Assembly (NCBI RefSeq): GCF_024305035.1
Contig: NZ_JAMWZB010000013.1
Span: forward strand, 62,001-126,000
Reading direction: 5' to 3'
Origin: Algoriphagus sp.
GTDB lineage: Bacteria; Bacteroidota; Bacteroidia; Cytophagales; Cyclobacteriaceae
DNA: 64,000 bases
The position numbers and the translations under genes were made by a program. Shown here one piece after another: positions 1 through 9,254 of this stretch; the first letter of the stretch is position 1, and each line of letters opens with the position of its first letter. The notes beneath the pieces were generated by a model, which was not told where the DNA came from, did no database searches, and saw nothing but the letters and a program-made list of their open reading frames with translations.

Positions 1-732
1 ATGATCCAAATCTACCATATCAGCAACTAAGGCTTCATCCGGATTGGTATATCTTCTCACCACAGATCTGAAGAGTCTGGATTCGAAAGCCTCATCATAG
101 GTCAAACTTTTGGAAAGATTCTTAAAGTTGATCCATCTGGCTTCGGGATGATCTTTGAAATAGTTGAAGAAGTCCTTGTAGCGAATATACCCGATGGTCT
201 TTTCCCCTGCGTTTGAATTAGTCGCAGAAGGCATCACCAAATGGATAAATTTGATATCAAACACCATATCGGAATGGTGTTTGTCAAAGACAAAATCCTC
301 TTTAAAATCCAAGTAATACAACTGCTTGGAGAAAATACTATCCCCGGTAGCATTCAACCAGAAATTTTCCTGAAACTCTGCAATGGAAAGCGGCTGGGTG
401 AAATCTTCATCACCGAATACTTCAAGCGCATTTTCTTCTACAATGGCATCGTAAATCTGATTAATGATTCCATTGTCTTTTGCATCTCCGGAACCATAGA
501 GTGAAAGATTATACTTCTCCCTCAAATCTATTCTTCGCCAAACTCCAATCTGATACATTTTATCATCTTCGCGAATTTTTTTCGCAGAGAAAATGGTATC
601 CATATCAAACTGTCGATCTCCAAATCCAGATGGATTGACACTTGTTGCTACTTGTGCCTGAGCAGTAAGTGGAGCAAAAAGTCCAAATACCAAGGCTGCA
701 AGGATTAATTTTTGAAGGATAGTTTTCATCAT
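1..732 (-). CDS. gldN: Type IX secretion / gliding motility protein GldN, C-terminus cut by window edge
   Basis: The minus-strand reading frame is open from 732 to the left edge of the window, so about 244 residues are visible and the C-terminus is missing. It starts MMKTILQKL with a hydrophobic signal peptide ending near AQA (about residue 27), as expected for a periplasmic protein. It is the last gene of the gldKLMN order, 27 bp after gldM. GldN partners with GldK in the periplasmic ring of the type IX secretion apparatus, below the outer-membrane translocon. The start could be either of two adjacent ATGs (732 or 729). Identity rests on sequence resemblance plus a perfect gene-order match. 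Confidence 0.93.
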   Translation of the reverse strand, partial: MMKTILQKLILAALVFGLFAPLTAQAQVATSVNPSGFGDRQFDMDTIFSAKKIREDDKMYQIGVWRRIDLREKYNLSLYGSGDAKDNGIINQIYDAIVEENALEVFGDEDFTQPLSIAEFQENFWLNATGDSIFSKQLYYLDFKEDFVFDKHHSDMVFDIKFIHLVMPSATNSNAGEKTIGYIRYKDFFNYFKDHPEARWINFKNLSKSLTYDEAFESRLFRSVVRRYTNPDEALVADMVDLDH

Positions 733-759
733 CTTTTATTCTAGATTCTTATCGGAATA

Positions 760-2373
760 TTATTTCACCCCGATCCGAATGATTTGATTCAATGTCGAAG
801 GAATTTTATTTCCTCTGAAGTTGGTTCGAGTCACTTGATTGACCACGACTACAATATCATCACCCGGTCGGGCACTTTCTAATAACTGACGCATGGCGAT
901 AGTATTGCCACTTGCTATTTGAATGGTCTGTCTTGGCACATCATTTCTCAATAAGCGTACCTCGCCTCCAGTTACTTCAAAGTTTGCGTCCTTGGCCATG
1001 GTTCTTCCAAATGTCGGCTCAGGAACAGCTTTTACTTGAAGACCAGTCAACGAACCAATGGCTTGAGATTGACTTAGATCAACTTCATTGCCATTGCCCA
1101 TGACAGGAACAATAGAAGGTGCAGGAACCGGTTTGATGTCAAATACCACATCATCGATTTTATTTCCTCCACTACTCACTCCGATGGTAACCTTACCTGA
1201 AGCTCCTGGAATGATGGTTACTTGCCCAGGAGAATTTCCTTTGATGGACTGACCATTGCTGATTGCAAATTCAGGAGCATAAGTGTTTCCAAGAGCAGGT
1301 ACTTCGATTAATAATTCGTTTGCGCAATCTGCATACAATTGCTGTACCACTTCGGAAGAAACTTTTACCACAGGTTGGGCCACAAAATATTCGTACTCAA
1401 CCGGAAGTACTTGATCTTCTCCTCCGATGTTGGTGATAATTTCACCCGATAAAACTCTACGGGCAAGGCCTCTATCATCGTATTCCGATGCTGGAGTAGC
1501 GGTAAATTCAATTCGTCCAAACCCTTTTTCATCCACTTCAACTGAGCGTCCATCCACATTCATAGTCGGACGGGCGGAAGAGGAGGAGGAAGCAATAAAC
1601 ATAGTACCTTCAAATTTGGTACCAGCTGCTACAATATTGGAGACTGCTGAAATTTGAGCCTCCGTGATATCTGCTTTGAAATAAAAGGATCCAATGGTAT
1701 TGGCTATGGTAGCCAAAGCCTCACTTTCAATATTCAACACTTCGTTTTGGTATTGCGAAAGTAAAGCCAACACGGCTCCTACTGGGGATTTAACAAAGTT
1801 CAAATTGGTGAAGTCTTTATTTCGAGCTTCACTGTCATTTTTAAACAAGTCAATCTCAGCGGCATCTAAAGCGATCGGGTTAAAGGACTGATCGGTAATT
1901 CCAACCCCTTCCAAAATTTCTTGGACTTTTAGTGGAAAACCATTCAAGGTAGCTTTTAACTCTTCTCCTTTGCCATTGTTGACAAAAATATTACCCGCAA
2001 CCTCGGTATTCTTCAACGAGGAATTGACGAAGTTTCCTTCTTCATTTTTCGCTCCAGATTGTTCGATCAATTGCTTTTTCAATTCCTCTAGGTAAGCCGT
2101 AATCTCTTTGCTTGCTTCACGGATTTCCTGAGCAGCTCCTACTTTGGGGACATCCTTTTCATTATTCCCTTGCTGTTCTACCGTGTATTCGATTGATTCA
2201 ACGGTTGCTGCATTTTTGAGCATGTAGTTACGCGAGGTGCGCTCCATACCGTCGTTGATCAAGACGAACTTTTGAAGGATCTGATTACTTACCTGAAGTG
2301 CCAACAATGCGGTCAGCACCAGGTACATCATTCCGATCATCCGCTGTCTAGGTGTTTCTTTTACTCCTGCCAT
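760..2373 (-). CDS. gldM: Type IX secretion motor subunit GldM
   Basis: 537 residues, close to the family's usual size of about 510-540. There is one N-terminal transmembrane helix (about residues 12-33) preceded by a short cytoplasmic end carrying Arg9, the residue that in studied GldM homologues pairs with the GldL glutamate in the proton-driven motor. The rest is a long periplasmic rod of beta-rich domains that reaches GldK/GldN. It lies between gldL (38 bp upstream) and gldN (27 bp downstream), consistent with one transcript. Nothing is truncated or frameshifted. Confidence 0.96.
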   Translation of the reverse strand: MAGVKETPRQRMIGMMYLVLTALLALQVSNQILQKFVLINDGMERTSRNYMLKNAATVESIEYTVEQQGNNEKDVPKVGAAQEIREASKEITAYLEELKKQLIEQSGAKNEEGNFVNSSLKNTEVAGNIFVNNGKGEELKATLNGFPLKVQEILEGVGITDQSFNPIALDAAEIDLFKNDSEARNKDFTNLNFVKSPVGAVLALLSQYQNEVLNIESEALATIANTIGSFYFKADITEAQISAVSNIVAAGTKFEGTMFIASSSSSARPTMNVDGRSVEVDEKGFGRIEFTATPASEYDDRGLARRVLSGEIITNIGGEDQVLPVEYEYFVAQPVVKVSSEVVQQLYADCANELLIEVPALGNTYAPEFAISNGQSIKGNSPGQVTIIPGASGKVTIGVSSGGNKIDDVVFDIKPVPAPSIVPVMGNGNEVDLSQSQAIGSLTGLQVKAVPEPTFGRTMAKDANFEVTGGEVRLLRNDVPRQTIQIASGNTIAMRQLLESARPGDDIVVVVNQVTRTNFRGNKIPSTLNQIIRIGVK

Positions 2374-2411
2374 TTGTTCTTATCTAATGGTTTTTTGTGA
2401 ATTGAAAAGAA

Positions 2412-3209
2412 TTAACCTTTCATAGCGGATAGCATTCCACCATATATTTTATTAAGAGAGCTGACATTTTGGTTCAGCTTGGCAAGTTCGTTTTTAAACG
2501 CTTCAGTTTCTTTTCCTGCTTCGCTTAAACCTTCCATTGCCGCAGTCATATTTGAATAGAATTTATTCAAGGTCTTCACATGGCTGTTGGCATCCTGCAA
2601 TTCCATTTCATAGACAGCATTCAGGGCGGAAAGATTTTTGGTTACCGTGACTACTTGGGTATGATATTCCTTTGCGTCTTGTGAAGCAGCTGACATTTCC
2701 GTCAAGGCAGCAGCAGTTTTACCGTAAGATGCATTCATGTCCACAAGGGTCTTGGCAGCAGATTTCACATTAGTGGCATATTCGTTCGTCGCTACAGCGG
2801 CATCTGCAAGATTCCCCATTTTTTCGGCTGAACTAGCCAAATTTTGCATGCCCTTACCTAGGCTTTCGATCAACTCAGGACCTATCTTTGCCTTAGCTAG
2901 CATGTCATCCAACTTCTGAGAAGTTTGATCTCCTGCCACGGCTGCGGCTCTTGGAGCTCTTTTCGGAGCAGCAACTCCGTCCTCGGCTAATTCGGGATAG
3001 ACTTTAGACCAATCCACTTCATTCGCCCTAGGCTCGAATGCGGACAAGAAGAAAATGATCGCTTCTGTGGTCAATCCAATACCGATCATCCAGTTTGCGC
3101 CTTGCCAATCAAGGATTTTAAACATCGCTCCTAGGATTACGACTGCCGCACCGATGCCATAGATTTTGGGCATGATGCTGGAATAAAAGAAGTTGCTGTT
3201 ACTAGCCAT
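2412..3209 (-). CDS. gldL: Type IX secretion motor subunit GldL
   Basis: 265 residues. Two transmembrane helices lie in the first 60 residues (about 15-33 and 40-58), followed by a long, Ala/Lys-rich, probably helical cytoplasmic domain. Glu49, the intramembrane acidic residue needed for proton use in known GldL proteins, is present (TTEA, residues 47-50). GldL forms a pentamer around two GldM chains in the inner membrane and powers secretion and gliding. The gene is 52 bp after gldK and 38 bp before gldM. Confidence 0.95.
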   Translation of the reverse strand: MASNSNFFYSSIMPKIYGIGAAVVILGAMFKILDWQGANWMIGIGLTTEAIIFFLSAFEPRANEVDWSKVYPELAEDGVAAPKRAPRAAAVAGDQTSQKLDDMLAKAKIGPELIESLGKGMQNLASSAEKMGNLADAAVATNEYATNVKSAAKTLVDMNASYGKTAAALTEMSAASQDAKEYHTQVVTVTKNLSALNAVYEMELQDANSHVKTLNKFYSNMTAAMEGLSEAGKETEAFKNELAKLNQNVSSLNKIYGGMLSAMKG

Positions 3210-3261
3210 TTTTTGAGTAGAAATTAAGGTTTTTGGTTTTTATAGGGTGGGTATTTGATAA

Positions 3262-4356
3262 TTAACGTCTTCTTCTGGCACTGGATTTCACATCCATAGA
3301 TCCAGATCTTCCAATAAAGGTGGTGACGGTCCGGAATCCAATATGCGCCTGGGCTACGTCTTGATATTCGTAAGTCCGGGTGGACGTCTCCAAATAGTGT
3401 GCGATGTCTTTCCAACTTCCTCCTCTGACCACTTTTCTGGGTTCGGTCGGTACATCATAAACCGGATCCAAATCCCAAGTGGCAGTCCGAGAGGTTGGGG
3501 CATAGGCATCAAGGACCCATTCAGCTACGTTACCTGACATGTTGTGAAGACCAAATCCATTGGGGGCAAAAACGTCTACTGGTGCGGTATACGCAAATCC
3601 ATCGTCAATGTAATTCCCGCGACCGGGTTTGAAATTGGCCATCAGGCAGCCTCTTTTATTTTTCAAGTATGGACCTCCCCAAGGATACTTTGCGACGTCC
3701 TTACCGCCTTTAGCCGCATATTCCCATTCTGCTTCTGTGGGTAATCTAAACGAGGGAGCATCAAAGTTGTACTCGTCGTTAGCATTTTGATGGTAGGTTC
3801 TCCACTCACAGTATTTTTTGGCCTGATCCCAAGTAACCCCTACCACTGGATAATTGTCAAAAGCGGGATGATCAAAATAGTATTCCATCAGAGGATCCCC
3901 ATAATGATAAGAAAAGCTAGTAGACCAAACTGTTGTATCCGGTCTGAGCTCATCGTAATTTAATTGAGGCTCATCTTTCAGGGTGGTTGGAGTACCGGTA
4001 GCATATACTCCTTCTTTAACCGCTTCTAAAAATTGACGATACTTATTATTAGATACCTCATATTTATCCATGAAAAACTCAGATATGGTAATCTGTTTGT
4101 TCATTGAGGATTGAGTGAAGGCAATATCCTCATCGGACTGACCCATCCAGAATGTACCAGCTTTAACTGGAACCATATCGTAAGGAAGATTTTGCTGCCA
4201 ACTATCACGCTTAGCAACACCAGTCACTTCACCTCGTCGGTTCATCTTTTCACTTGCAGTTCCTTTCTTATTGAAGAGTCCGCAACCTGGAAGAATTGTC
4301 GCTATGGCCAAGCCTACTATAACCGGCGTAAAGCGTAGGTTGAATTTATTATACAT
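3262..4356 (-). CDS. gldK: Type IX secretion lipoprotein GldK (formylglycine-generating-enzyme fold)
   Basis: 364 residues. The signal peptide ends in a lipobox (LPGC, Cys25), so this is a lipoprotein. The remainder is a formylglycine-generating-enzyme/sulfatase-modifying-factor fold, with the typical landmarks VPVKAGTFWMG, FRLPTEAEWEYA, NMSGNVAEWV, RGGSW and GFR near the end. In GldK this fold is structural: the protein forms the periplasmic ring with GldN. The gene is the first of gldKLMN, and 165 bp of non-coding DNA lies upstream, where the operon promoter should be. Confidence 0.95.
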   Translation of the reverse strand: MYNKFNLRFTPVIVGLAIATILPGCGLFNKKGTASEKMNRRGEVTGVAKRDSWQQNLPYDMVPVKAGTFWMGQSDEDIAFTQSSMNKQITISEFFMDKYEVSNNKYRQFLEAVKEGVYATGTPTTLKDEPQLNYDELRPDTTVWSTSFSYHYGDPLMEYYFDHPAFDNYPVVGVTWDQAKKYCEWRTYHQNANDEYNFDAPSFRLPTEAEWEYAAKGGKDVAKYPWGGPYLKNKRGCLMANFKPGRGNYIDDGFAYTAPVDVFAPNGFGLHNMSGNVAEWVLDAYAPTSRTATWDLDPVYDVPTEPRKVVRGGSWKDIAHYLETSTRTYEYQDVAQAHIGFRTVTTFIGRSGSMDVKSSARRRR

Positions 4357-4412
4357 AAATGACGTTTTTTATATCATCAAACGAATGTGCGCATTAAAAC
4401 ATACTCAGAGAG

Positions 4413-4446
4413 CGAAATTTAGCAGAATTTAATTCATTTATGCAAA
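4413..4446 (-). promoter_or_regulatory. Possible gldK promoter (Bacteroidota type)
   Basis: Read on the minus strand there is TTTG, a 22-bp spacer, then TAAATTTC, which differs by one base from the Bacteroidota -7 pattern TAnnTTTG. It lies about 57 bp before the gldK start in an otherwise AT-rich gap (4357-4521). Only a pattern match, so it is weak. Confidence 0.3.
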
Positions 4447-4521
4447 TAACCTGCCAAAATTAAATAAAGTTAAAATTGAACTTTTTTAATATTTCGCGCT
4501 CCAAATTAACAAACTATACGA

Positions 4522-5505
4522 TTAAAATCTAAACCTGGGAGTCCGCTGAATAACCCGCTGTACATCTCTCCGAGCCGTACGGAGTAGATACCGAAGCATC
4601 AATTCGTGGCTAGTGGGAGATTTAGCCTCTAACCCACTGACCACCAAATCAAAGGCATATCCCAGATTTAATGAATTATCTGGCAGTATCGCATATCCCA
4701 TGAGTATACTAATTGATTCTTCTCCTCGATAAGCCAAACCTCCAGAAATCCTATTTTGGTGCGTTGCCATAACGCTCACATCATAGGAAAAATTATTAAA
4801 CCCTGCAGATTTTATCAATAAACTAGGTTCCAATCTCAATTGGCCAATCGGACGAACCCGATAGCCCGCTAGTAAATAACTATGATTGACTAATTGGTTG
4901 CCATAGCTCCCCTCCCCAAAATCAAATTGAGGCTCATTCAAATGTCTGGAGCTCAAACCTAAGTAATAATCTCCCCGATCAAAAAGAATTCCCAAGCCAA
5001 TATTCAAATTCATGGAATTCTCTCTGCCTGAGGTGGGTAAATTTGGTTCAGGATTGACTACTATCAGCTCTCCATAATCCAAAGTACTCGAAAAAAAACC
5101 GATGGATCCACCCACGCTCAGAGTAGCTCGATTGATTTTTTTATGATAGGCCCCCTGTAAGTTTAGCTCCAAATTGGATGTAGGACCAATTTGATCATTG
5201 ACAATAGTTAAGCCGTATCCAAGATTTTTACCCTCCAAACTCCCTTGTGCGGTAATCAGTTGGGTGACGGGAGCTCCTCCTGTTCCACTGCTTGTTTGAT
5301 AATTGGCCCATTGGGTCCTGTGAAGCGCAGAAAACCGATAACCTCCTTCTTTTCCTGCAAATGCCGGGTTATAATACAGGCCATTATACATGTATTGGGT
5401 AAACTGCGCGTCTTGCTGCGCATAAACCTTTTGACTGAACAAAAAGCATAGGATCAATCCCATTCCAAAAAAGCACTTCCGATAACCTTTGAAAATCATT
5501 TGCAT
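4522..5505 (-). CDS. PorP/SprF family type IX secretion outer-membrane protein
   Basis: 327 residues with a signal peptide ending near VYAQ, followed directly by the family signature QDAQFTQYMYNGLYYNPAFAG. The rest is a 14-strand-type barrel with alternating hydrophobic strands and a C-terminal Phe. PorP/SprF proteins are outer-membrane components that help secrete or anchor type IX cargo at the cell surface. It lies 165 bp upstream of gldK in the same orientation, as PorP does with PorKLMN in other Bacteroidota. Whether it is the essential PorP or one of several SprF paralogues cannot be told here. Confidence 0.9.
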   Translation of the reverse strand: MQMIFKGYRKCFFGMGLILCFLFSQKVYAQQDAQFTQYMYNGLYYNPAFAGKEGGYRFSALHRTQWANYQTSSGTGGAPVTQLITAQGSLEGKNLGYGLTIVNDQIGPTSNLELNLQGAYHKKINRATLSVGGSIGFFSSTLDYGELIVVNPEPNLPTSGRENSMNLNIGLGILFDRGDYYLGLSSRHLNEPQFDFGEGSYGNQLVNHSYLLAGYRVRPIGQLRLEPSLLIKSAGFNNFSYDVSVMATHQNRISGGLAYRGEESISILMGYAILPDNSLNLGYAFDLVVSGLEAKSPTSHELMLRYLLRTARRDVQRVIQRTPRFRF

Positions 5506-5576
5506 GTGGTTTCGTCAAATAATAAAGACTAGTGTAAGAATTTAAACTGAAAAACCACAGGTTTTGATTCTAAGAT

Positions 5577-6350
5577 TTACAAATTGTTTGCTTTTTTTAT
5601 GTAAAGCTCCAAAGCTCCTGTCATACTTGGCGCGTTGGGCAGGGGAGCTTCGATGTCCAAAATGAGATCAAGCTCACGGACCGCCTGGGCGGTGGTGGGC
5701 CCAAATGCAGCAATCCGGGTATTTCCTTGCTCAAAATCAGGGAAATTTTGTTTCAGTGATTTTATGCCAGAGGGACTGAAAAAAGCCAAAATATCGTATT
5801 TCACATCCGCCAAATCGGAAAGATCGGCGGCCACGGTATGATAGATGATCGCTTCGGTAAAGGCGATTCCGTTTTTGTTCATGTAATCCGGAATGTCATC
5901 TTTACGAATATCCGAACATGGAAAGAGGTATTTTTCAGATTTGTGCTTTTTGAAATAATCAAACAAATCCTCAGCAGTTTTTTGCCCCACAAAAAGCTTT
6001 CGCTTTCGGATGACAATGTATTTCTGAAGGTAGTGTGCCGTTTGATCCGAAATGCAGAAATACTTCATATCTGCAGGCATTTCAATTTTAAATTCCTTAC
6101 AGATATTAAAAAAATGATCAATGGCATTTCTACTGGTGAAAATCACCGCAGTATGCTTCAAGATATCGATTTTTTGCTTCCTGAATTCTTTGGGAGGAAC
6201 GGGCTCCACCTTAATAAACTGCCTAAAGTCAATTTTCAGATTGTATTTTTCGGCGAGCTGAAAGTATGGCGAATTGACATCGCTAGGCTTTGGTTGTGAG
6301 ACAAGAATACTTTTGACGGGTTTAAACCGATCCTTGATAGTTGCATTCAT
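5577..6350 (-). CDS. hemD: Uroporphyrinogen-III synthase
   Basis: 257 residues, the expected size. Two Rossmann-like halves are visible: TAVIFTSRNAIDHF in the first, and LAFFSPSGIKSL with RIAAFGPTTAQAV near the C-terminus, the usual HemD landmarks. It cyclises hydroxymethylbilane to uroporphyrinogen III in the cytoplasm, for heme and siroheme synthesis. HemD sequences are poorly conserved, so the call rests on these motifs and fold pattern. It sits between the PorP-like gene and the DUF4271 gene and is not near other hem genes except the divergent hemW at 9255. Confidence 0.85.
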   Translation of the reverse strand: MNATIKDRFKPVKSILVSQPKPSDVNSPYFQLAEKYNLKIDFRQFIKVEPVPPKEFRKQKIDILKHTAVIFTSRNAIDHFFNICKEFKIEMPADMKYFCISDQTAHYLQKYIVIRKRKLFVGQKTAEDLFDYFKKHKSEKYLFPCSDIRKDDIPDYMNKNGIAFTEAIIYHTVAADLSDLADVKYDILAFFSPSGIKSLKQNFPDFEQGNTRIAAFGPTTAQAVRELDLILDIEAPLPNAPSMTGALELYIKKANNL

Positions 6351-6374
6351 GCGTAACTGTCCTTGAGATTTTAG

Positions 6375-7493
6375 TTAAAATTGACCCAATCCCATAATCC
6401 ACTTGGAAAAGATCAGAAAGGGCACTAATTCTGCGATGCAAAGGTAAGTAAATAAATGATATTTCTTAAAGCTTAACCGATTCATCATCATAAAGAATAA
6501 GACCGAAACCCCTAACAGGTAAAACCAAAAAAATCCATTTAGGGTATATTCAAGTACAAATTCCATCCGATAAAAGGAATTGAGTAGGAAATAAGACAGG
6601 ATGAGTATCACGATCATGCCGGACCAAACAATGAGCCGGAGTAGGTAAAAGAAATGGGCATATTCCATTTTGCCCAAATCAAATAAAAAGGCAATCAAGC
6701 GGATTCCTAGAAATTTTAACACCGTCAAGCCCAAGAAGAAAAAACCTCCCATTAACCAAATAAGGTAAAGCGATGGCGTTAAGGCTTGTTGTATCTGCGT
6801 GATAATATCAGGTCTGAATATCAGCAAACCGGTGATGCTCAAAAGGGAAAGGAGCAGATTAACACTAAACACATAAAATACCACATCCAAGGAAAAGAAT
6901 TTTTGCAAACTCCCCACATCTGAAAAATCTTCATCACTCAACAGTCCCCTGGGCTGCAGCATCAAGGCAAATAAATAGGGGTAAACCATTTTAAATACTG
7001 CAATCATCACTAAGATTACCAAAAGACTGATCACAAAAAAATCTCGGATTTTTTGGCGTTCTTGACCACGGATACTTATCCCCTCATTCGAGGCCTCCTG
7101 CTTATTTCTCAGAAATTTGTCCCCGATTATTTTGGCCAAATAAACTCGATCTGGACTAATCCCTTCTTTAAATAAGGTCAGCTGAAATTTATCCATTTCA
7201 AGTTCTTTGGACACTGAGTTCACTTCCCGTCTGATCACCGTGTCTGATTCTGCATAAAACCATAGTTTTTCTCCTGCAAAAACCACCGTCTCCTCAGGTA
7301 GCTCCAAATAAAAAGTTGATTTGGGAAAGGTTCTTAAATCCAATTCCTGACTAATCCAATCATGAGATTCAAACCAAGTCCCTAGCCCCCCATATTCCCA
7401 GCGATCATTAAAATCTTCCAGCGTTTGGGCATGAGTCACAAGTGAGCCCCCAAACAGAAGCGTACAAAACAGCAAATGGAATCGTTTCAACAT
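6375..7493 (-). CDS. DUF4271 family membrane protein
   Basis: 372 residues. A signal peptide (ending near THAQ) is followed by about 130 extracytoplasmic residues and then five or six transmembrane helices (about residues 155 to 368). This matches DUF4271, a Bacteroidota-restricted family of unknown function that is commonly next to hemD. It lies 24 bp upstream of hemD and 18 bp downstream of the Omp85-like gene, so the three are probably co-transcribed. No catalytic motif is visible and I do not assign a function. Confidence 0.75.
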   Translation of the reverse strand: MLKRFHLLFCTLLFGGSLVTHAQTLEDFNDRWEYGGLGTWFESHDWISQELDLRTFPKSTFYLELPEETVVFAGEKLWFYAESDTVIRREVNSVSKELEMDKFQLTLFKEGISPDRVYLAKIIGDKFLRNKQEASNEGISIRGQERQKIRDFFVISLLVILVMIAVFKMVYPYLFALMLQPRGLLSDEDFSDVGSLQKFFSLDVVFYVFSVNLLLSLLSITGLLIFRPDIITQIQQALTPSLYLIWLMGGFFFLGLTVLKFLGIRLIAFLFDLGKMEYAHFFYLLRLIVWSGMIVILILSYFLLNSFYRMEFVLEYTLNGFFWFYLLGVSVLFFMMMNRLSFKKYHLFTYLCIAELVPFLIFSKWIMGLGQF

Positions 7494-7511
7494 AGTTTTA
7501 ACCGCATGATT

Positions 7512-9218
7512 TTAAAAGCGCGCCAAATATCCAAAGTGAATTTTTGAAAAGGACAGGGAAAAGGGCTGTTCAGCAGATTTTCCTACTGCATAGATAAACC
7601 GAAACAAACCCGAACCAGTATCCAAATTAAGTCCAGCCCCAAGCGCAAAGGGTTGATCTATTTTTCCTGCAAAGTAAGGGTTTTCTAAAATCCCGGCGTC
7701 TGCAAAAATGAGAAGATACGACTCTTGATCAAAAAAAAGCCGTTGTTCCAAATTGAAATAGGAATATGCGGAGGCAAAGAAAAAATTTTCATTAAACCCT
7801 CGAATACTGCTCAGTCCCCCCGCTCTGAAAAGATCATTGAGAAAAAGATTCTCATTTTGAATCCAACCACTTGCCGATCGGAGATAAGCTCCCCAAAACG
7901 GTTTGAAATAAATGTGCTTTTCAATCTCCAGCTGCAAGGCATATTGGGGAGTATTTAAATTCCTATCCCCGTATAAGTCCTCAGGAAGTGCCGTATTTTG
8001 AAGGAGGCGTTTGTTTCCAGCAGAAAACCGAAAATCTAGCAGAAAGCCTCTCCGAGGAAAAACTGGCTGATCCAGCCCGTTTGCTACAATTCCAATTCCA
8101 AATTCATTCCACCGGAAATCCGCAAAATCCGGAAGCTCAGTAAGGTTGTTAAATCCAAAATTTGCCAGAAGATCACTGGCCTGTCTTTTGGTAAAAAAGC
8201 GCACATAGACCTGTTGATTGGCCCGGAATCCTAGGGTTAAGCCCAGATGCCGTTTGAGGAACGTGGAATCTTGCTTAAGCAACCTGAAATCACCCCAAAT
8301 ATCGATACCCGAATTAAATACAAAAGATTCCTTAAATCCCAAATCCAAGCTTTGAGTCAGCTCATTGAAGCGCTGCCATTTGAGCTCCACATCCCTGCCC
8401 CTCCCGCCTAAATGGTAGAGTTGCAAATCCAGCTGGCCGGTAATCAACACCTTTTGCGGATCGTTTTCATTGGGAAGCAACCCAATAATCCCATCGATTA
8501 CATTGGCATTCCGGTCACGCAACAGAAAATTAGGCTGGGCCTTCTGAAAGCGAAATCTCACTCCAGGTGCTTCTTGAAGCTCAAAATAGGGAAGACGACT
8601 CATCCGAATGGCACTGCGGTCCAGGTCCTGCTGAGAAAAAGGCGCTCCTACCTCCAGTCCACTGAGTCGCTGCAGGTACTTGGGATTCGTTTTACTGGAA
8701 GATGCAATCTCTACACTATCCCAACGAATTTCCGGACCTTTGTCCAGAAAAAGGGATCCAGACAACCGATTCCCCTTTAACTCCAAACTATCCAATTCCA
8801 GCGATGCAAATGGAAATCCAGTATTTTGGAGTTGCTCCAAACAGGCGCTGAGCAGCTGATTGTAGGCCTCTAGGCTAAGGGTTTTGCTTTGCTTTTCCTT
8901 CCAAAGGTTCGATGGCAGATTTTGATTTCTCAGATCGACCCATTCAATTTTAGGCCCATAGTACAAACGGATTTTCAGGGAATCATTACGATTAAATTCC
9001 GACTCCCAGCCGGCTCCTACATAACCCAGACCTTTCAATTGGGCAAGTAAGGAATCGATCTTGGACTCTCGCTTCTTTTCGGTTTCAAAATTTTCCCAGC
9101 GAATCTCTTTGCGGTCCTTCTCGGGCCAACCCAGCCAGTAGCCCTCCTGTGCGAATGCTGAATTGGCAAACAGCAGAAGGACGATTAGGCAATGATATGG
9201 TAGGCTTTTTAGCGGCAT
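7512..9218 (-). CDS. Short Omp85 (BamA/TamA-like) outer-membrane protein
   Basis: 568 residues with a signal peptide (ending near AFAQ). A periplasmic part of roughly 200 residues looks like POTRA-type repeats (GPEIRWDSVEI, LSGLEVGAPF), followed by a beta-barrel containing the Omp85 loop-6 motif as SIRGF and ending in a terminal Phe (YLARF). It is shorter than BamA (compare the 904-residue protein at 32948). Omp85 proteins insert or export proteins or lipids at the outer membrane; the substrate here is unknown. It is the first gene of the set with DUF4271 and hemD. Confidence 0.85.
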   Translation of the reverse strand: MPLKSLPYHCLIVLLLFANSAFAQEGYWLGWPEKDRKEIRWENFETEKKRESKIDSLLAQLKGLGYVGAGWESEFNRNDSLKIRLYYGPKIEWVDLRNQNLPSNLWKEKQSKTLSLEAYNQLLSACLEQLQNTGFPFASLELDSLELKGNRLSGSLFLDKGPEIRWDSVEIASSSKTNPKYLQRLSGLEVGAPFSQQDLDRSAIRMSRLPYFELQEAPGVRFRFQKAQPNFLLRDRNANVIDGIIGLLPNENDPQKVLITGQLDLQLYHLGGRGRDVELKWQRFNELTQSLDLGFKESFVFNSGIDIWGDFRLLKQDSTFLKRHLGLTLGFRANQQVYVRFFTKRQASDLLANFGFNNLTELPDFADFRWNEFGIGIVANGLDQPVFPRRGFLLDFRFSAGNKRLLQNTALPEDLYGDRNLNTPQYALQLEIEKHIYFKPFWGAYLRSASGWIQNENLFLNDLFRAGGLSSIRGFNENFFFASAYSYFNLEQRLFFDQESYLLIFADAGILENPYFAGKIDQPFALGAGLNLDTGSGLFRFIYAVGKSAEQPFSLSFSKIHFGYLARF

Positions 9219-9236
9219 CGAGTTTAATTATCTTTG
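9207..9236 (+). promoter_or_regulatory. Probable hemW promoter
   Basis: TATCTTTG (9229-9236) matches the Bacteroidota -7 element TAnnTTTG exactly. A T-run (TTTT, 9207-9210) lies 18 bp upstream at the -33 position. Predicted transcription starts about 12 bp before the hemW ATG. It overlaps the start of the divergent Omp85-like gene. Confidence 0.5.
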
Positions 9237-9254
9237 CAAAATAACTAATTCTAC

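Noticed and set aside
5838-6299. 153-residue plus-strand frame opposite hemD
   Set aside because: Fully within a well-supported gene on the other strand; translation has no recognisable fold.
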